A stretch of DNA of 64,000 nucleotides, taken from the NCBI GenBank assembly GCA_000720805.1, contig JODI01000042.1, positions 6,966 through 70,965 on the forward strand. The letters run 5' to 3'. Origin of the DNA: Streptomyces violaceoruber. Lineage in GTDB: Bacteria > Actinomycetota > Actinomycetes > Streptomycetales > Streptomycetaceae. A model generated the notes under the pieces. That model was not told the DNA's origin. It saw nothing but the letters and a program-made list of their open reading frames with translations, and ran no database searches. Position numbers and translations under genes: made by a program. Positions within the stretch are counted from its first letter, which is position 1. Each line of letters opens with the position of its first letter. Shown here in pieces: positions 41,457 through 50,252 of the stretch.

Positions 41457-42799
41457 CCGACCCCGCCCTCGACACCGATCCCGCCGTCGACGACGCCGTC
41501 GATGCCGAGGCGTTCCGGGACCGGGCGCTCACCACCCTCGTCACCGCCCGGGAGCGCACCACGCTTCTCACCAGCTGTGTCGAGGAGCCCGACCTGACCG
41601 CGCAACACTCGCCCCTCATGTCGCCGCTGGTGTGGGACCTCGCCCACATAGGCAACCAGGAGGAACAGTGGCTGCTGCGGACCGTCGCCGGACAGGAGGC
41701 GATACGTCCCGAGATCGACAGCATCTACGACGCCTTCGAGCATCCGCGCTCCGAACGCCCCTCCCTGCCCCTGCTGGCCCCGCGTGAGGCCCGCTCGTAC
41801 GCGGCGGACGTACGCGGCCGGGTGATGGACGTGCTGGAGCGGGCGGCGTTCCACGGGACGCGGCTCACGGAGGCGGGTTTCGCCTTCGGGATGATCGCGC
41901 AGCACGAACAGCAGCACGACGAGACGATGCTGATCACCCATCAACTCCGCAAGGGGCCGCAGGCCCTCACCGCCCCCGACCCGGACCCGGTTCCGCTGTT
42001 CACCGGACCGGCCGAAGTGCTCGTCCCCGGCGGCCCGTTCACCATGGGCACCTCCACCGAGCCGTGGGCGCTGGACAACGAACGACCGGCGCACCGGCGG
42101 GAGGTGGCGTCGTTCCACATCGACACGACACCGGTGACGAACGCCGCGTACCAGGCGTTCATCGAGGACGGCGGCTACGACGACGAACGCTGGTGGGAAC
42201 CCGCGGGCTGGGCACACATCCGGCAGCATTCCATCCACGCGCCGCTGTTCTGGCGCCGGGACGGCAAGCAGTGGCTGCGGCGCCGCTTCGGCGTGACCGA
42301 GGTGGTGCCGCCCGACGAGCCGGTGCTGCACGTGTGCTGGTACGAGGCCGACGCGTACGCCCGCTGGGCCGGGCGCCGGCTGCCCACCGAGGCCGAGTGG
42401 GAGAAGGCGGCCCGCCACGACCCCGCCGGGGACCGGTCGACGCGCTACCCGTGGGGCGACGCGGACCCGGCGCCCGAGCACGCCAACCTGGGCCAGCGGC
42501 ATCTGCGCCCGGCGCCCGCGGGGAGCTACCCGGAGGGTGAATCGCCGCTCGGAGTGCGGCAGTTGATCGGCGACGTGTGGGAGTGGACGGCGAGCGACTT
42601 CCTGCCGTACCCGGGCTTCAAGGCGTTCCCGTACAAGGAGTACTCGGAGGTCTTCTTCGGCCCCGACCACAAGGTGCTGCGCGGCGGTTCGTTCGCGGTG
42701 GACGCGGTGGCCTGCCGGGGCACGTTCCGCAACTGGGACTACCCGATCCGGCGGCAGATCTTCTCCGGGTTCCGCACGGCCCGCTCGGCGGCTGTCTGA
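41453..42799 (+). CDS. egtB: Ergothioneine sulfoxide synthase EgtB
   Basis: The 448-residue iron enzyme joins gamma-glutamylcysteine to hercynine using O2. The N-terminal DinB-like domain supplies the iron ligands: His in DLAHIGNQEEQW and the pair in AQHEQQHDETM, the HX3HXE pattern. The C-terminal FGE-sulfatase/C-type-lectin domain runs from VLVPGGPFTMGTS to LRGGSFAVDAVACRGTFRNW, with the substrate-binding segment WEWTASDF. ATG overlaps egtA; TGA shares a base with the egtC ATG. Confidence 0.95.
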   Translation: MTDPALDTDPAVDDAVDAEAFRDRALTTLVTARERTTLLTSCVEEPDLTAQHSPLMSPLVWDLAHIGNQEEQWLLRTVAGQEAIRPEIDSIYDAFEHPRSERPSLPLLAPREARSYAADVRGRVMDVLERAAFHGTRLTEAGFAFGMIAQHEQQHDETMLITHQLRKGPQALTAPDPDPVPLFTGPAEVLVPGGPFTMGTSTEPWALDNERPAHRREVASFHIDTTPVTNAAYQAFIEDGGYDDERWWEPAGWAHIRQHSIHAPLFWRRDGKQWLRRRFGVTEVVPPDEPVLHVCWYEADAYARWAGRRLPTEAEWEKAARHDPAGDRSTRYPWGDADPAPEHANLGQRHLRPAPAGSYPEGESPLGVRQLIGDVWEWTASDFLPYPGFKAFPYKEYSEVFFGPDHKVLRGGSFAVDAVACRGTFRNWDYPIRRQIFSGFRTARSAAV

Positions 42800-43626
42800 T
42801 GTGCCGCCACCTGGCATACGTGGGACCGCCGGAGCCCCTCGGCCGGATCCTCGTCGAGCCGCCGCACAGCCTCTACCGCCAGTCGTGGGCGCCCCGGCGG
42901 CAACGGCACGGCACCGTCAACGCCGACGGTTTCGGAGTGGGTTGGTACGCCGACGGTGATCCCGTGCCGGCCCGGTACCGCCGGGCCGGGCCCATCTGGG
43001 CCGACCAGTCCCTCGCCGACCTGGCCCGGGTCGTGCGCTCGCGGGCCGTGCTCGCCGCCGTACGGGACGCCACCCTCGCGGGGGCGGACGCGGAGGCGGC
43101 GGCGGCGCCGTTCGCCGCGGGCACCTGGCTGTTCAGCCACAACGGCGCGGTCCCGGGCTGGCCGGGATCGCTGTCCCACCTGGTGACGGGCCTGCCCGCC
43201 ACCGACGTGCTGTCGCTGGAGGCCCGCAACGACTCGGCGCTGGTCTGGGCCCTCGTCCTCGCCCGGCTGAGGGGCGGCGACGAGGAAGGCCAGGCGCTGG
43301 CCGACACGGTCCTGGAGGTGGCCGCCGCGGCGCCGGCCGCCCGCCTCAACCTGCTCCTCTCCAACGGCGAGACCATCACCGCGACCGCCTGGGGCGACAC
43401 CCTGTGGTACCTCTCGGAACCCGGCCGCCGCACGGTCGTGGCCTCCGAGCCCTACGACGACGATCCGCGCTGGCAGGAGGTCCCGGACCGCACCCTGCTC
43501 GCGGCGAGCCGCACCGACGTGCTGCTCACCCCGCTCAAGGACCCGAGCGACGCATTGGCATCCGCCCTCACACCCGACTCCGCTCGCGCGGCGGCACCCG
43601 TACCTTCGAAGGAGCCCAGCACGTGA
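42799..43626 (+). CDS. egtC: Gamma-glutamyl-hercynylcysteine sulfoxide hydrolase EgtC
   Basis: The 275-residue class II glutamine amidotransferase-type hydrolase removes the gamma-glutamyl group. The nucleophile is Cys2 (MCRHLAYVG), exposed after Met removal; NADGFGVGWY and FSHNGAVPGW are the usual NTN-hydrolase glutamine-site motifs. The start overlaps the egtB stop by one base and its end overlaps egtD by 4 bp (GTGA). Confidence 0.94.
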   Translation: MCRHLAYVGPPEPLGRILVEPPHSLYRQSWAPRRQRHGTVNADGFGVGWYADGDPVPARYRRAGPIWADQSLADLARVVRSRAVLAAVRDATLAGADAEAAAAPFAAGTWLFSHNGAVPGWPGSLSHLVTGLPATDVLSLEARNDSALVWALVLARLRGGDEEGQALADTVLEVAAAAPAARLNLLLSNGETITATAWGDTLWYLSEPGRRTVVASEPYDDDPRWQEVPDRTLLAASRTDVLLTPLKDPSDALASALTPDSARAAAPVPSKEPST

Positions 43627-44585
43627 GTCCGTTCCTTCTCACCCGCACCCTGCCCGAGGACGCCACGGAGGCCGCCCTGCGCGCCGACGTCCTCCGGGGC
43701 CTGACCCACACTCCCAAGACCCTCCCGCCGAAGTGGTTCTACGACGCCCACGGCAGCGACCTTTTCGAGCAGATCACCGAACTGCCCGAGTACTACCCGA
43801 CGCGCGCCGAACGGGAGATCCTCATCGCCCGCTCCGGTGAGATCGCCGCGGCGACCGGCGCCCGCACCCTGGTCGAACTCGGCTCCGGCTCCTCGGAGAA
43901 GACCCGCCATCTGATCGAGGCGCTCACCGACCTGCACACGTACGTCCCCGTCGACGTCAGCGACAGCGCGCTCACCCAGGCGGGACAGGCGCTGATCGCC
44001 GAGCGGCCGGCGCTGGAGGTGCACGCGCTGATCGCCGACTTCACCGCACGGCTGACGCTGCCGGACACGCCCGGCCCCCGGCTGGTGGCCTTCCTCGGCG
44101 GCACGATCGGCAACCTGCTGCCGGTCGAGCGGGCCGCGTTCCTGGCCTCCGTCCGCGCCCTGCTCTCCCCGGGCGACGCGCTGCTGCTCGGCACGGACCT
44201 GGTCAAGGACGAGAAGGTCCTGGTCAGGGCGTACGACGACGCGGCCGGGGTGACGGCCGCCTTCAACAAGAACGTCCTGACGGTGGTCAACCGCGAGCTG
44301 GGCGCCGACTTCGATCCCGGCGCCTTCGACCACGTGGCGCTCTGGGACACCGAGAACGAGTGGATCGAGATGCGGCTGCGCTCCCGTACGGAGCAGAGCG
44401 TGAAGATCCCCGCGCTGGACCTCGCGGTCGACTTCGCGGCGGGCGAGGAACTGCGCACCGAGGTGTCCGCCAAGTTCCGCAAGGCGGGCATACGCGCGGA
44501 ACTGTCCTCGGCGGGCCTCGACCTGACCCACTGGTGGACGGACGGTGAGGGCCGTTTCGCGCTCTCGCTGAGCGTGGCGCGGTGA
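43623..44585 (+). CDS. egtD: Histidine N-alpha-methyltransferase EgtD
   Basis: The 320-residue SAM-dependent enzyme trimethylates histidine to hercynine, the first committed step of ergothioneine synthesis. LVELGSGSSEKTRHLIEAL is the SAM-binding loop, and TELPEYYPTRAE and GGTIGNL are family blocks that frame the histidine pocket. It begins with GTG overlapping egtC. No egtE-like PLP lyase follows, so the final C-S cleavage must be encoded elsewhere, as is common in streptomycetes. Confidence 0.95.
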   Translation: MSPFLLTRTLPEDATEAALRADVLRGLTHTPKTLPPKWFYDAHGSDLFEQITELPEYYPTRAEREILIARSGEIAAATGARTLVELGSGSSEKTRHLIEALTDLHTYVPVDVSDSALTQAGQALIAERPALEVHALIADFTARLTLPDTPGPRLVAFLGGTIGNLLPVERAAFLASVRALLSPGDALLLGTDLVKDEKVLVRAYDDAAGVTAAFNKNVLTVVNRELGADFDPGAFDHVALWDTENEWIEMRLRSRTEQSVKIPALDLAVDFAAGEELRTEVSAKFRKAGIRAELSSAGLDLTHWWTDGEGRFALSLSVAR

Positions 44586-44743
44586 CGGCGGACGCCGGCC
44601 GTCTCGCGCTCCGCCACGGCTTGGGGCACGGTGGAGTGAGGCGCCCGGGCACGACCCGTCGCTTCGGACACGTTGAACATGCTGGACGCGTCGGATGCGT
44701 CGAACACAGGTGACATCGCCGTCACCGCGGAGAGGAGCCCCGC

Positions 44744-44959
44744 ATGTCGAACCACACCTACCGGGTCACGGAGATCGTCGGCACGTCGCCCGAGAGCGTC
44801 GAACAGGCCGTCCGCAACGGTATCTCCCGCGCCTCCCAGACCCTGCGCAACCTCGACTGGTTCGAGGTCACCGAGGTGCGGGGCCAGATCGAGGACGGGC
44901 AGGTGGCGCACTGGCAGGTCGGTCTGAAGGTCGGTTTCCGGCTGGAGGAGTCGGACTGA
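44744..44959 (+). CDS. Dodecin, flavin-binding storage protein
   Basis: The 71-residue protein is the beta-alpha-beta-beta dodecin fold: YRVTEIVGTSPESVEQAVRNG for strand 1 and helix, then LDWFEVTEVRGQIEDG with the Trp that stacks on the flavin or CoA. Twelve copies form a hollow sphere that stores FMN, riboflavin or CoA in actinobacteria. GGAG lies 10 nt upstream. It converges with the HAD gene, 24 bp between stops. Confidence 0.92.
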   Translation: MSNHTYRVTEIVGTSPESVEQAVRNGISRASQTLRNLDWFEVTEVRGQIEDGQVAHWQVGLKVGFRLEESD

Positions 44960-44983
44960 CGGCTCCGGCACACCGACGCGGAC

Positions 44984-45475
44984 TCAGGTCCGCCCCTCCC
45001 GCTCCTGCGCCACCTTCAGCTCGGCGGACCGGGCCGCCCAGCGCGCCCGTACGACCGTGAAGCCGCCCCGTTCGGCGTCCTCGCACACCAACTCGTCGTC
45101 GTCCACCAGCATCCGGATCTCCCGGGTGCCGGCGAGCCGGCGGAGGATCTCCAGCTTGGTGCGCCGGGCGGGCCTGCGGTCGTGGGGGCGCCGCATGTAC
45201 ACGTGCCCCCGTGGAAGGCCCTGTGCGGCGAGCCAGTCCAACGTGTCGCGCCGGCAGCGCTCGGGCCGGCCGGTGAGGTAGACGACCTCGCACTCCCGCG
45301 CGCTCTCCAGCACCAGCGCGATGCCCTCGGCGATCGGCGGATCCTGCGGCGCGGCGGCGAAGAAGCCGTCCCAGTCGCGTGGCCTGCGCTCCAGGAACCG
45401 CTGCCGGTGGGCCGTGTCGGCAAGGGTGTTGTCCAGGTCGAACACGGCGAGCGGAAGGCTGTCGCTGTCAGTCAC
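44984..45475 (-). CDS. HAD superfamily phosphatase (polynucleotide kinase 3'-phosphatase-like)
   Basis: The 163-residue protein has all HAD motifs: FDLDNTLADT with the nucleophile Asp and acid Asp, YLTGRPE with the Thr, Lys in RRTKLEIL, and the acidic VDDDELVCEDA. The small cap and the WDGFFAAAPQDPP segment resemble LNS2/PNK phosphatase domains of T4 polynucleotide kinase. GTG 45475 with GGTGGA just upstream is preferred over GTG 45484. A 66-bp perfect palindrome begins only 11 bp upstream of this start, so the gene's own promoter must lie beyond or inside it. Confidence 0.8.
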   Translation of the reverse strand: MTDSDSLPLAVFDLDNTLADTAHRQRFLERRPRDWDGFFAAAPQDPPIAEGIALVLESARECEVVYLTGRPERCRRDTLDWLAAQGLPRGHVYMRRPHDRRPARRTKLEILRRLAGTREIRMLVDDDELVCEDAERGGFTVVRARWAARSAELKVAQEREGRT

Positions 45476-45485
45476 GCTTTCCACC

Positions 45486-45551
45486 CTAGGGCCCTTCTGA
45501 TGGATCTCCGCGGCGTCGCGACGCCGCGGAGATCCATCAGAAGGGCCCTAG
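45486..45551. repeat. 66-bp perfect palindrome
   Basis: The two 33-bp arms are exact reverse complements with TCGCGA at the dyad and no spacer; the outer ends read CTAGGGCCCTTC. It lies between two divergent genes rather than after a gene, so a simple terminator role does not fit. It resembles REP/MITE-like extragenic palindromes that occur in many copies in Streptomyces chromosomes, but I see only one copy here. Confidence 0.9.
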
Positions 45552-45604
45552 ACACCCGGCAACCTCCACGCCCCCGGCGGCCACTGCTGTGCGGACAACG
45601 GACG

Positions 45605-45632
45605 ACGGTCAGCGGACCACGGTCAGCGGACC
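45605..45632. promoter_or_regulatory. Two tandem 14-bp repeats upstream of the pectate lyase gene
   Basis: ACGGTCAGCGGACC occurs twice head to tail (45605-45618, 45619-45632) and begins a third time as ACG. It lies 50-77 bp before the start of the lyase gene, a position suited to an activator or repressor site. Confidence 0.4.
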
Positions 45633-45681
45633 ACGACGGCCGACAGCACACATTGGCATGCACGGCGAAGCGGGAGGCTCC

Positions 45682-46905
45682 ATGCGAGGCAGGCGTGACG
45701 CGTCGATCTGGACGGCGGCGGCAGTGGCGGGCGCGGCACTGGCGGCAGGATGGGGTGCGGCGGGCGAGGCGTCCGCGTCCGCCGCGGCGACGACCCTGGT
45801 CGTGGCCACCAACGGCAGCGACTCCGCCGCGGGCACGCTCGCCCAGCCCCTGCGCACCATCCAACGGGCGGTGGACCTGGCCGCGCCCGGCGACACCATC
45901 GCCGTACGGGGCGGCACGTACGCCCTCACCGACAACATCACCATCACCACCTCGGGCACCGCGTCCCAGCCCATCACTCTCGGCGCCTACCAGGGCGAGC
46001 GGGTCGTGGTCGACGGCGAGCGGCTGCCCGCGAGCCACACGCCCGTCGGCGGCAGCATCCCGCGCGCCGAGCGCGGGGCGATCCACCAGGAGGCCTCGTA
46101 CTGGCGGATCTCGGACCTGGAGATCGTGAACGGACCGTACGGCGTGTACTGCGACGGCTGCAACGGGAACGTGTTCGCGCGGCTGAAGACCCACGACAAC
46201 TACGAGTCGGGCTTTCAGCTCCAAGGTGCCTCCGCCAACAACCAGATCCTGAATTTGGACAGTTACGGCAACCGCGACCCGCGCAAGAACGGCGAGAGCG
46301 CGGACGGTCTCGCCGTCAAGGAGGGCAGCGGGACGGGCAACGTGGTGCGGGGCGCCCGGTTGTGGAACAACGTCGACGACGGTTTCGACGCCTGGAAGTT
46401 CACCTCGCCGGTCCTGATCGAGAACACGGTCGCGTACGGCAACGGCTTCAACCGCTGGGGTTTCCCCGACTTCGCGGGCGACGGCAACGGCTTCAAGCTC
46501 GGCGGCGGCAGCCCGGCACCCGCGGTGGCCCACACCGTCCGGGGCAGCGCCTCCTTCAAGAACGCGGCGCACGGCCTCACGGACAACGGCAACACGGGCG
46601 CCCTCGCCCTGTCCCGCAACTCGACGTACGCCAACGGCGGTACGGGTTTCGACGTCGACGTCTCCGGCGGCAAGGCGGTCCTCACCGCCAACCTGTCGGT
46701 GTCCGACGCGCGGGCCGCGGCCCTCGGCTCGGCGACCGTCTCCAGCGGCAACTCCTGGGATCTGGGCGGCACGTGGAACGCAGCCTCGGTCCTGAGCACG
46801 GACCCGGCCCCGCTCACGGGGGCTCGCGCGGCGGACGGTTCGCTGCCGCCGGCTCCGTCGTTCCTGGTCCCGAGGAACGGGGCGGGTATCGGGGCGCGGC
46901 TCTGA
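45682..46905 (+). CDS. Secreted right-handed beta-helix protein, PL9-type pectate lyase
   Basis: The 407-residue protein has a signal peptide (residues 1-35, ending ASASA) and a parallel beta-helix. Motifs match PL9 lyases: SADGLAVKEGSG, then NNVDDGFDAWKF with the Asp cluster that binds Ca2+, then GNGFKLGGG with the Lys that acts as base. It should cleave pectate by beta-elimination outside the cell. GGGAGG lies 7 nt before ATG 45682. The C-terminal ~50 residues are loosely structured with no binding module. Two direct repeats upstream may be regulatory. Confidence 0.85.
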   Translation: MRGRRDASIWTAAAVAGAALAAGWGAAGEASASAAATTLVVATNGSDSAAGTLAQPLRTIQRAVDLAAPGDTIAVRGGTYALTDNITITTSGTASQPITLGAYQGERVVVDGERLPASHTPVGGSIPRAERGAIHQEASYWRISDLEIVNGPYGVYCDGCNGNVFARLKTHDNYESGFQLQGASANNQILNLDSYGNRDPRKNGESADGLAVKEGSGTGNVVRGARLWNNVDDGFDAWKFTSPVLIENTVAYGNGFNRWGFPDFAGDGNGFKLGGGSPAPAVAHTVRGSASFKNAAHGLTDNGNTGALALSRNSTYANGGTGFDVDVSGGKAVLTANLSVSDARAAALGSATVSSGNSWDLGGTWNAASVLSTDPAPLTGARAADGSLPPAPSFLVPRNGAGIGARL

Positions 46906-46920
46906 CGCGAGGGCACCCCG

Positions 46921-47364
46921 GTGACGGCGGGTGCTCGGCCGAGGCCGCATGCTTCTCCCATGCCTTCGACGCCCCGTACGTCCCTGACCGGCTCCGGATC
47001 CTGCACGCTCGTCGTGTGCCGGGGCTGCTGCTGCGGCAACGCCCGCAAGCGGCCCGGCACCGACCCGGCCTGGCAACTGGAGCTGCTGCGGGCCGGTGCG
47101 GCCGAGCACGGCTTCCAGGTCCGTACGACCGACTGCCTGGGACCGTGCGACCAGGCCGACGTGATCGTCGTCCGTCCCTCGGCCGCCGGACGCCGGGCCG
47201 GGGGACGGGCCACGTGGATCGGGTTCGTGACGGACGACGACAGCACCGAGGAGGTCGTGCGGTGGGCGGCCGCCGGCGGTCCCGGCATCGCCGAGCCGCC
47301 GCTCACGCTGGAGCTGCAGTTCATCCGGCCGCCCCGCGACGCGCGCGTGCGGTCCCGCCGCTGA
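46921..47364 (+). CDS. (2Fe-2S) ferredoxin-like thioredoxin-fold protein
   Basis: The 147-residue protein has the thioredoxin-like ferredoxin pattern: LVVCRGCCCGNARK (Cys cluster) and later TTDCLGPCDQADVIVV. Four cysteines of the Cx(n)C...C...C set can hold a [2Fe-2S] cluster; an extra Cys lies in the first cluster. GTG 46921 is favoured by GAGGG 7 nt upstream; an ATG at 46960 lacks one. It begins 15 bp after the lyase gene and is probably cotranscribed, although functions look unrelated. Role unknown; cobalamin-synthesis ferredoxins of this type exist. Confidence 0.7.
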   Translation: MTAGARPRPHASPMPSTPRTSLTGSGSCTLVVCRGCCCGNARKRPGTDPAWQLELLRAGAAEHGFQVRTTDCLGPCDQADVIVVRPSAAGRRAGGRATWIGFVTDDDSTEEVVRWAAAGGPGIAEPPLTLELQFIRPPRDARVRSRR

Positions 47365-47379
47365 TGGGCCGCCCGGTGG

Positions 47380-48075
47380 TCAACGGGTCTCCGCCCGGTA
47401 GAAGTGGCGGCGGACCCTGAGCAGCCACGCCTCCGCGGCCGCCTCGTCGGGCACCTCCGGCAGAACGGTTCGTGTCTCGTCGAAGGCGGTCTCGTAGCGG
47501 CGGAGCAGGGGCAGGGCGGCCGAGGCGTCGGCGGCGACGCGGTCGCCGAAGGAGTGGTACTCGTCGGGGTTCTCGACACGGATCTCGAGTCGGCCCGTGG
47601 CGTACAGGGCCAGGCCTTGGTGGCACAGCCGCTTCAGGTGCCGGGCGTGTTTCGCCGTGCGCTTGCGGGTGTCCGCCGAGAACGAGCCGTCGCCGCGGTT
47701 CTCGAGCCGGCGGAACTGCTGGGTGGCGTAGCCGAGATAGGCGTCCCGGACGCGCTTCGCGCACAGGAACGACCCACGGATGCCGATGAGTTCCTCGCCG
47801 AGCGGGGTGCGCGTCTCGTACAGCTCGTCCGGGAGCCACACCAGCTCCATGGCGGTCGGGTTGGCGCCGAGGGCGAGCCGGCACCATTTCGCCGCCTCGT
47901 GCAGGGTGCGGTCCGGTGCCGTGGTGACGTGGGACTCCTTCGGGCCGCGCAGGCCGTGCAGGTCGGTGGTGGGTGCGGCGAACAGGCCGAGGCGGTCGAC
48001 GTCGGAGCCGGCGTGGGCGAGGCCGTACGCGGTGGACCCGACGATGCCGGAGAGCAGGATGTTCTGGACGGTCAC
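47380..48075 (-). CDS. Predicted nucleotidyltransferase (COG3541-like)
   Basis: The 231-residue protein has the polymerase-beta-type nucleotidyltransferase motif GSTAYGLAHAGSDVDRLGLF, where GS and the DxD carry the metal ions. The segment FLCAKRVRDAYLGYATQQF and the basic TRKRTAKHARHLKRL helix are typical of RlaP/YcgL-type RNA-repair nucleotidyltransferases. It starts with GTG 48075 after AAGGAAGG. It converges with the ferredoxin-like gene upstream in the window, with 15 bp between stops. Confidence 0.8.
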   Translation of the reverse strand: MTVQNILLSGIVGSTAYGLAHAGSDVDRLGLFAAPTTDLHGLRGPKESHVTTAPDRTLHEAAKWCRLALGANPTAMELVWLPDELYETRTPLGEELIGIRGSFLCAKRVRDAYLGYATQQFRRLENRGDGSFSADTRKRTAKHARHLKRLCHQGLALYATGRLEIRVENPDEYHSFGDRVAADASAALPLLRRYETAFDETRTVLPEVPDEAAAEAWLLRVRRHFYRAETR

Positions 48076-48234
48076 GGTCGGCCGCCTTCCTTGGGTGGGG
48101 CGAGGTGGACGCGCGGCCGCCGCGGAGACGTCTCCATTGTGCTGACCTGCCGGATCGCGGTCACCCGGTTTTCCGGGCACGGTCCGGTCGGCGCCCGGCG
48201 GGAATGCCACCGCCCGCCACGCGTTGAAACGGAC

Positions 48235-49233
48235 GTGAGTTCCGTGATCGCCGACACCCGCTTCTCCGTCCTCGACCGCTCCCGGACCCGCGAGGGCCAC
48301 ACGAACGCCGAGGCGCTGCGCGACACCGTGCGACTGGCGCGGGAACTGGAGAGGCTCGGCTACCACCGGTTCTGGGTGTCGGAGCACCACGGAGTGCCCG
48401 GGGTCGCGGGGTCGGCGCCGACCGTGCTGGCCGCCGCCGTGGCCTCCGCGACCGAGCGGATCCGGGTCGGCACCGGTGGTGTGATGCTGCCCAACCACCA
48501 ACCGCTGGTCGTGGCCGAGCAGTTCGGTGTGCTGGAGTCGCTCTTCCCCGGGCGCGTCGACATGGGCCTGGGCCGGTCCGTCGGCTTCACGGACGGCGTC
48601 CGCAGGGCGCTCGGGCGCGACAAGGATGTCGCCGACGACTTCGCCGGCCAGCTCGACGAGCTGCTGGGCTGGTTCCTGGGCACCTCCCCGACCCGCGTGC
48701 ACGCGCGGCCCGCCGAGGGGCTGACCGTGCCGCCGTTCGTCCTCGCGATGGGCGAGGGTGCCGCCATCGCCGCCCGGGCGGGCCTGCCCATGGTCATCGG
48801 CGATCTGCGCGGCCGCGAGAAGATGCAGCGCGGCATCGATCATTACCGCACCCACTTCCGGCCCTCCCCGTGGGCGCGGGAGCCGTACGTCGTCATCTCC
48901 GGCACGATCGCCGTCGCCGCCACACCCGACGAGGCGCGGCGGCTGTTGATTCCCGAGGCCTGGTCCATGGCGTACTCGCGCACCCACGGCACCTTCCCGC
49001 CCCTGCCGCCCGCCGAGCGCGTCGAGTCGCTGACGATGACCGCCAAGGAGCGCGGCTTCTACGAGGCCGGGCTCGCCGGCCACATCGCCGGCACCGAGGA
49101 GCAGGTCGCGCACGAACTGGAGGCGGTGCTGAAGGAGACGGGAGCCCAGGAGGTCCTGGTCACGACCAGCACGTACGACCGCGAGGCCCTGCTGGACTCC
49201 TACCGGGGGCTGGCGCGGATCACCTCCGCCTAG
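48235..49233 (+). CDS. LLM class flavin-dependent oxidoreductase
   Basis: The 332-residue protein is a luciferase-like TIM barrel: ELERLGYHRFWVSEHHGVPGVAGSAPTVL is the bacterial-luciferase alpha-type signature (quoted in part) and VGTGGVMLPNHQPLVVAEQFGVLESLFPGR follows, also quoted in part. Such enzymes use reduced FMN or F420 with O2 for monooxygenation; the substrate is unknown. Start GTG 48235 has only a weak ribosome site; GTG 48244 is an alternative. Its TAG overlaps the stop of the convergent EamA gene (shared CTAG). Confidence 0.88.
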   Translation: MSSVIADTRFSVLDRSRTREGHTNAEALRDTVRLARELERLGYHRFWVSEHHGVPGVAGSAPTVLAAAVASATERIRVGTGGVMLPNHQPLVVAEQFGVLESLFPGRVDMGLGRSVGFTDGVRRALGRDKDVADDFAGQLDELLGWFLGTSPTRVHARPAEGLTVPPFVLAMGEGAAIAARAGLPMVIGDLRGREKMQRGIDHYRTHFRPSPWAREPYVVISGTIAVAATPDEARRLLIPEAWSMAYSRTHGTFPPLPPAERVESLTMTAKERGFYEAGLAGHIAGTEEQVAHELEAVLKETGAQEVLVTTSTYDREALLDSYRGLARITSA

Positions 49234-50165
49234 GCGCCCTTCTGCGTCGCCCTCGCGAGGTTCCGGTGGGGGGCGGTGGTGTTGTCGGACCTGGCCGGCG
49301 ATCGGCCGGCGGCGTGGACGACGGCCACGGCCGAGAGGGCGATCGCCAGGCCGACGGCGGTCTGAGCGGTGAACGGTTCGCCGAACATGAGCGCGCCCCA
49401 CACGGCCGTGACGGGAGCCATCAGAAACATCAGCGTGTTGACCCTGGTGACCCCGAAGCGCTGCAGCGCCAGCCAGTAGAGGCCGTATCCGCCGAACGTC
49501 GACAGCGTCACCAGCCACACGATCGCGATCCAGAACGAGGACGCCGCAGGTGGGGCGGCCGACCCGGTGGCGAGGGCGGCGCCGGTGAAGACGAGCGCGC
49601 TGGTGACGCAGTGGACGGTCAACGACACCGTGGGCGTGACCTGCGTATGGGAACGCTGTTCGAGGAACGTGGCCGCCACCAGTGAGAGCATCCCCGCGAA
49701 CGGCACGAGATAGGTCCACCACGCGACACCGCCGCTCGCACCGGCGTCGGCCGAGGTCACCAGGGCGACGCCGACGAGGCCCAGGCACAGGCCGAGCCAC
49801 TGCCTCCCCGAGACGTACTGCCGCAGCAGCGGTCCGGCCAGCGCTCCCGCGACGAGCGGCTGGGTGCCGTCGATCAGGGCGGTCGTGCCGCTCGACACGC
49901 CGAGCTGGATCGCCCAGTAGACGGTGAGCAGATAGCCGCTCTGGGAGAGCAGCCCGATCACGGCCTGCCGCCCGAGATCACTCGAGGTCAGCCCCTGCCA
50001 CGCCGTTCTCCTCCGGACGGCGGCCGCCACGGCGAGGACGGCCGCCAGGGGCAGGAACCGCCACATCAGGATCGTCAGCGCGCCGGCGTCCTGCGTGCCC
50101 AGCTTGGCGCCCACGAAACCGGAGCTCCAGCACAGCACGAAGGCCGCGGAGAGGAAGAAGTTCAC
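49230..50165 (-). CDS. EamA/DMT family metabolite exporter
   Basis: The 311-residue protein has ten transmembrane helices in two EamA repeats, with LCWSSGFVGAKLG at helix 1 and YGLYWLALQRFGVTRVNTLMFLMAPV in the second repeat. Members export amino acids, drugs or metabolites. It is divergent from a TetR regulator with two shared operators, so its expression is probably induced by the TetR ligand. GTG start with GGTGATGAG upstream. Confidence 0.88.
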   Translation of the reverse strand: MNFFLSAAFVLCWSSGFVGAKLGTQDAGALTILMWRFLPLAAVLAVAAAVRRRTAWQGLTSSDLGRQAVIGLLSQSGYLLTVYWAIQLGVSSGTTALIDGTQPLVAGALAGPLLRQYVSGRQWLGLCLGLVGVALVTSADAGASGGVAWWTYLVPFAGMLSLVAATFLEQRSHTQVTPTVSLTVHCVTSALVFTGAALATGSAAPPAASSFWIAIVWLVTLSTFGGYGLYWLALQRFGVTRVNTLMFLMAPVTAVWGALMFGEPFTAQTAVGLAIALSAVAVVHAAGRSPARSDNTTAPHRNLARATQKGA

Positions 50166-50252
50166 GGCTCATCACCCACCAGGGGTCAGGGTCATGGGGT
50201 CACTGAGTCCCAGGCCCACAGGCCCACAGGGCCACTGGACCTGGGTCACTAA

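Noticed and set aside
45486..45551. The 66-bp palindrome as a plain transcription terminator
   Set aside because: Both flanking genes point away from it, so no transcript from an annotated gene ends there.
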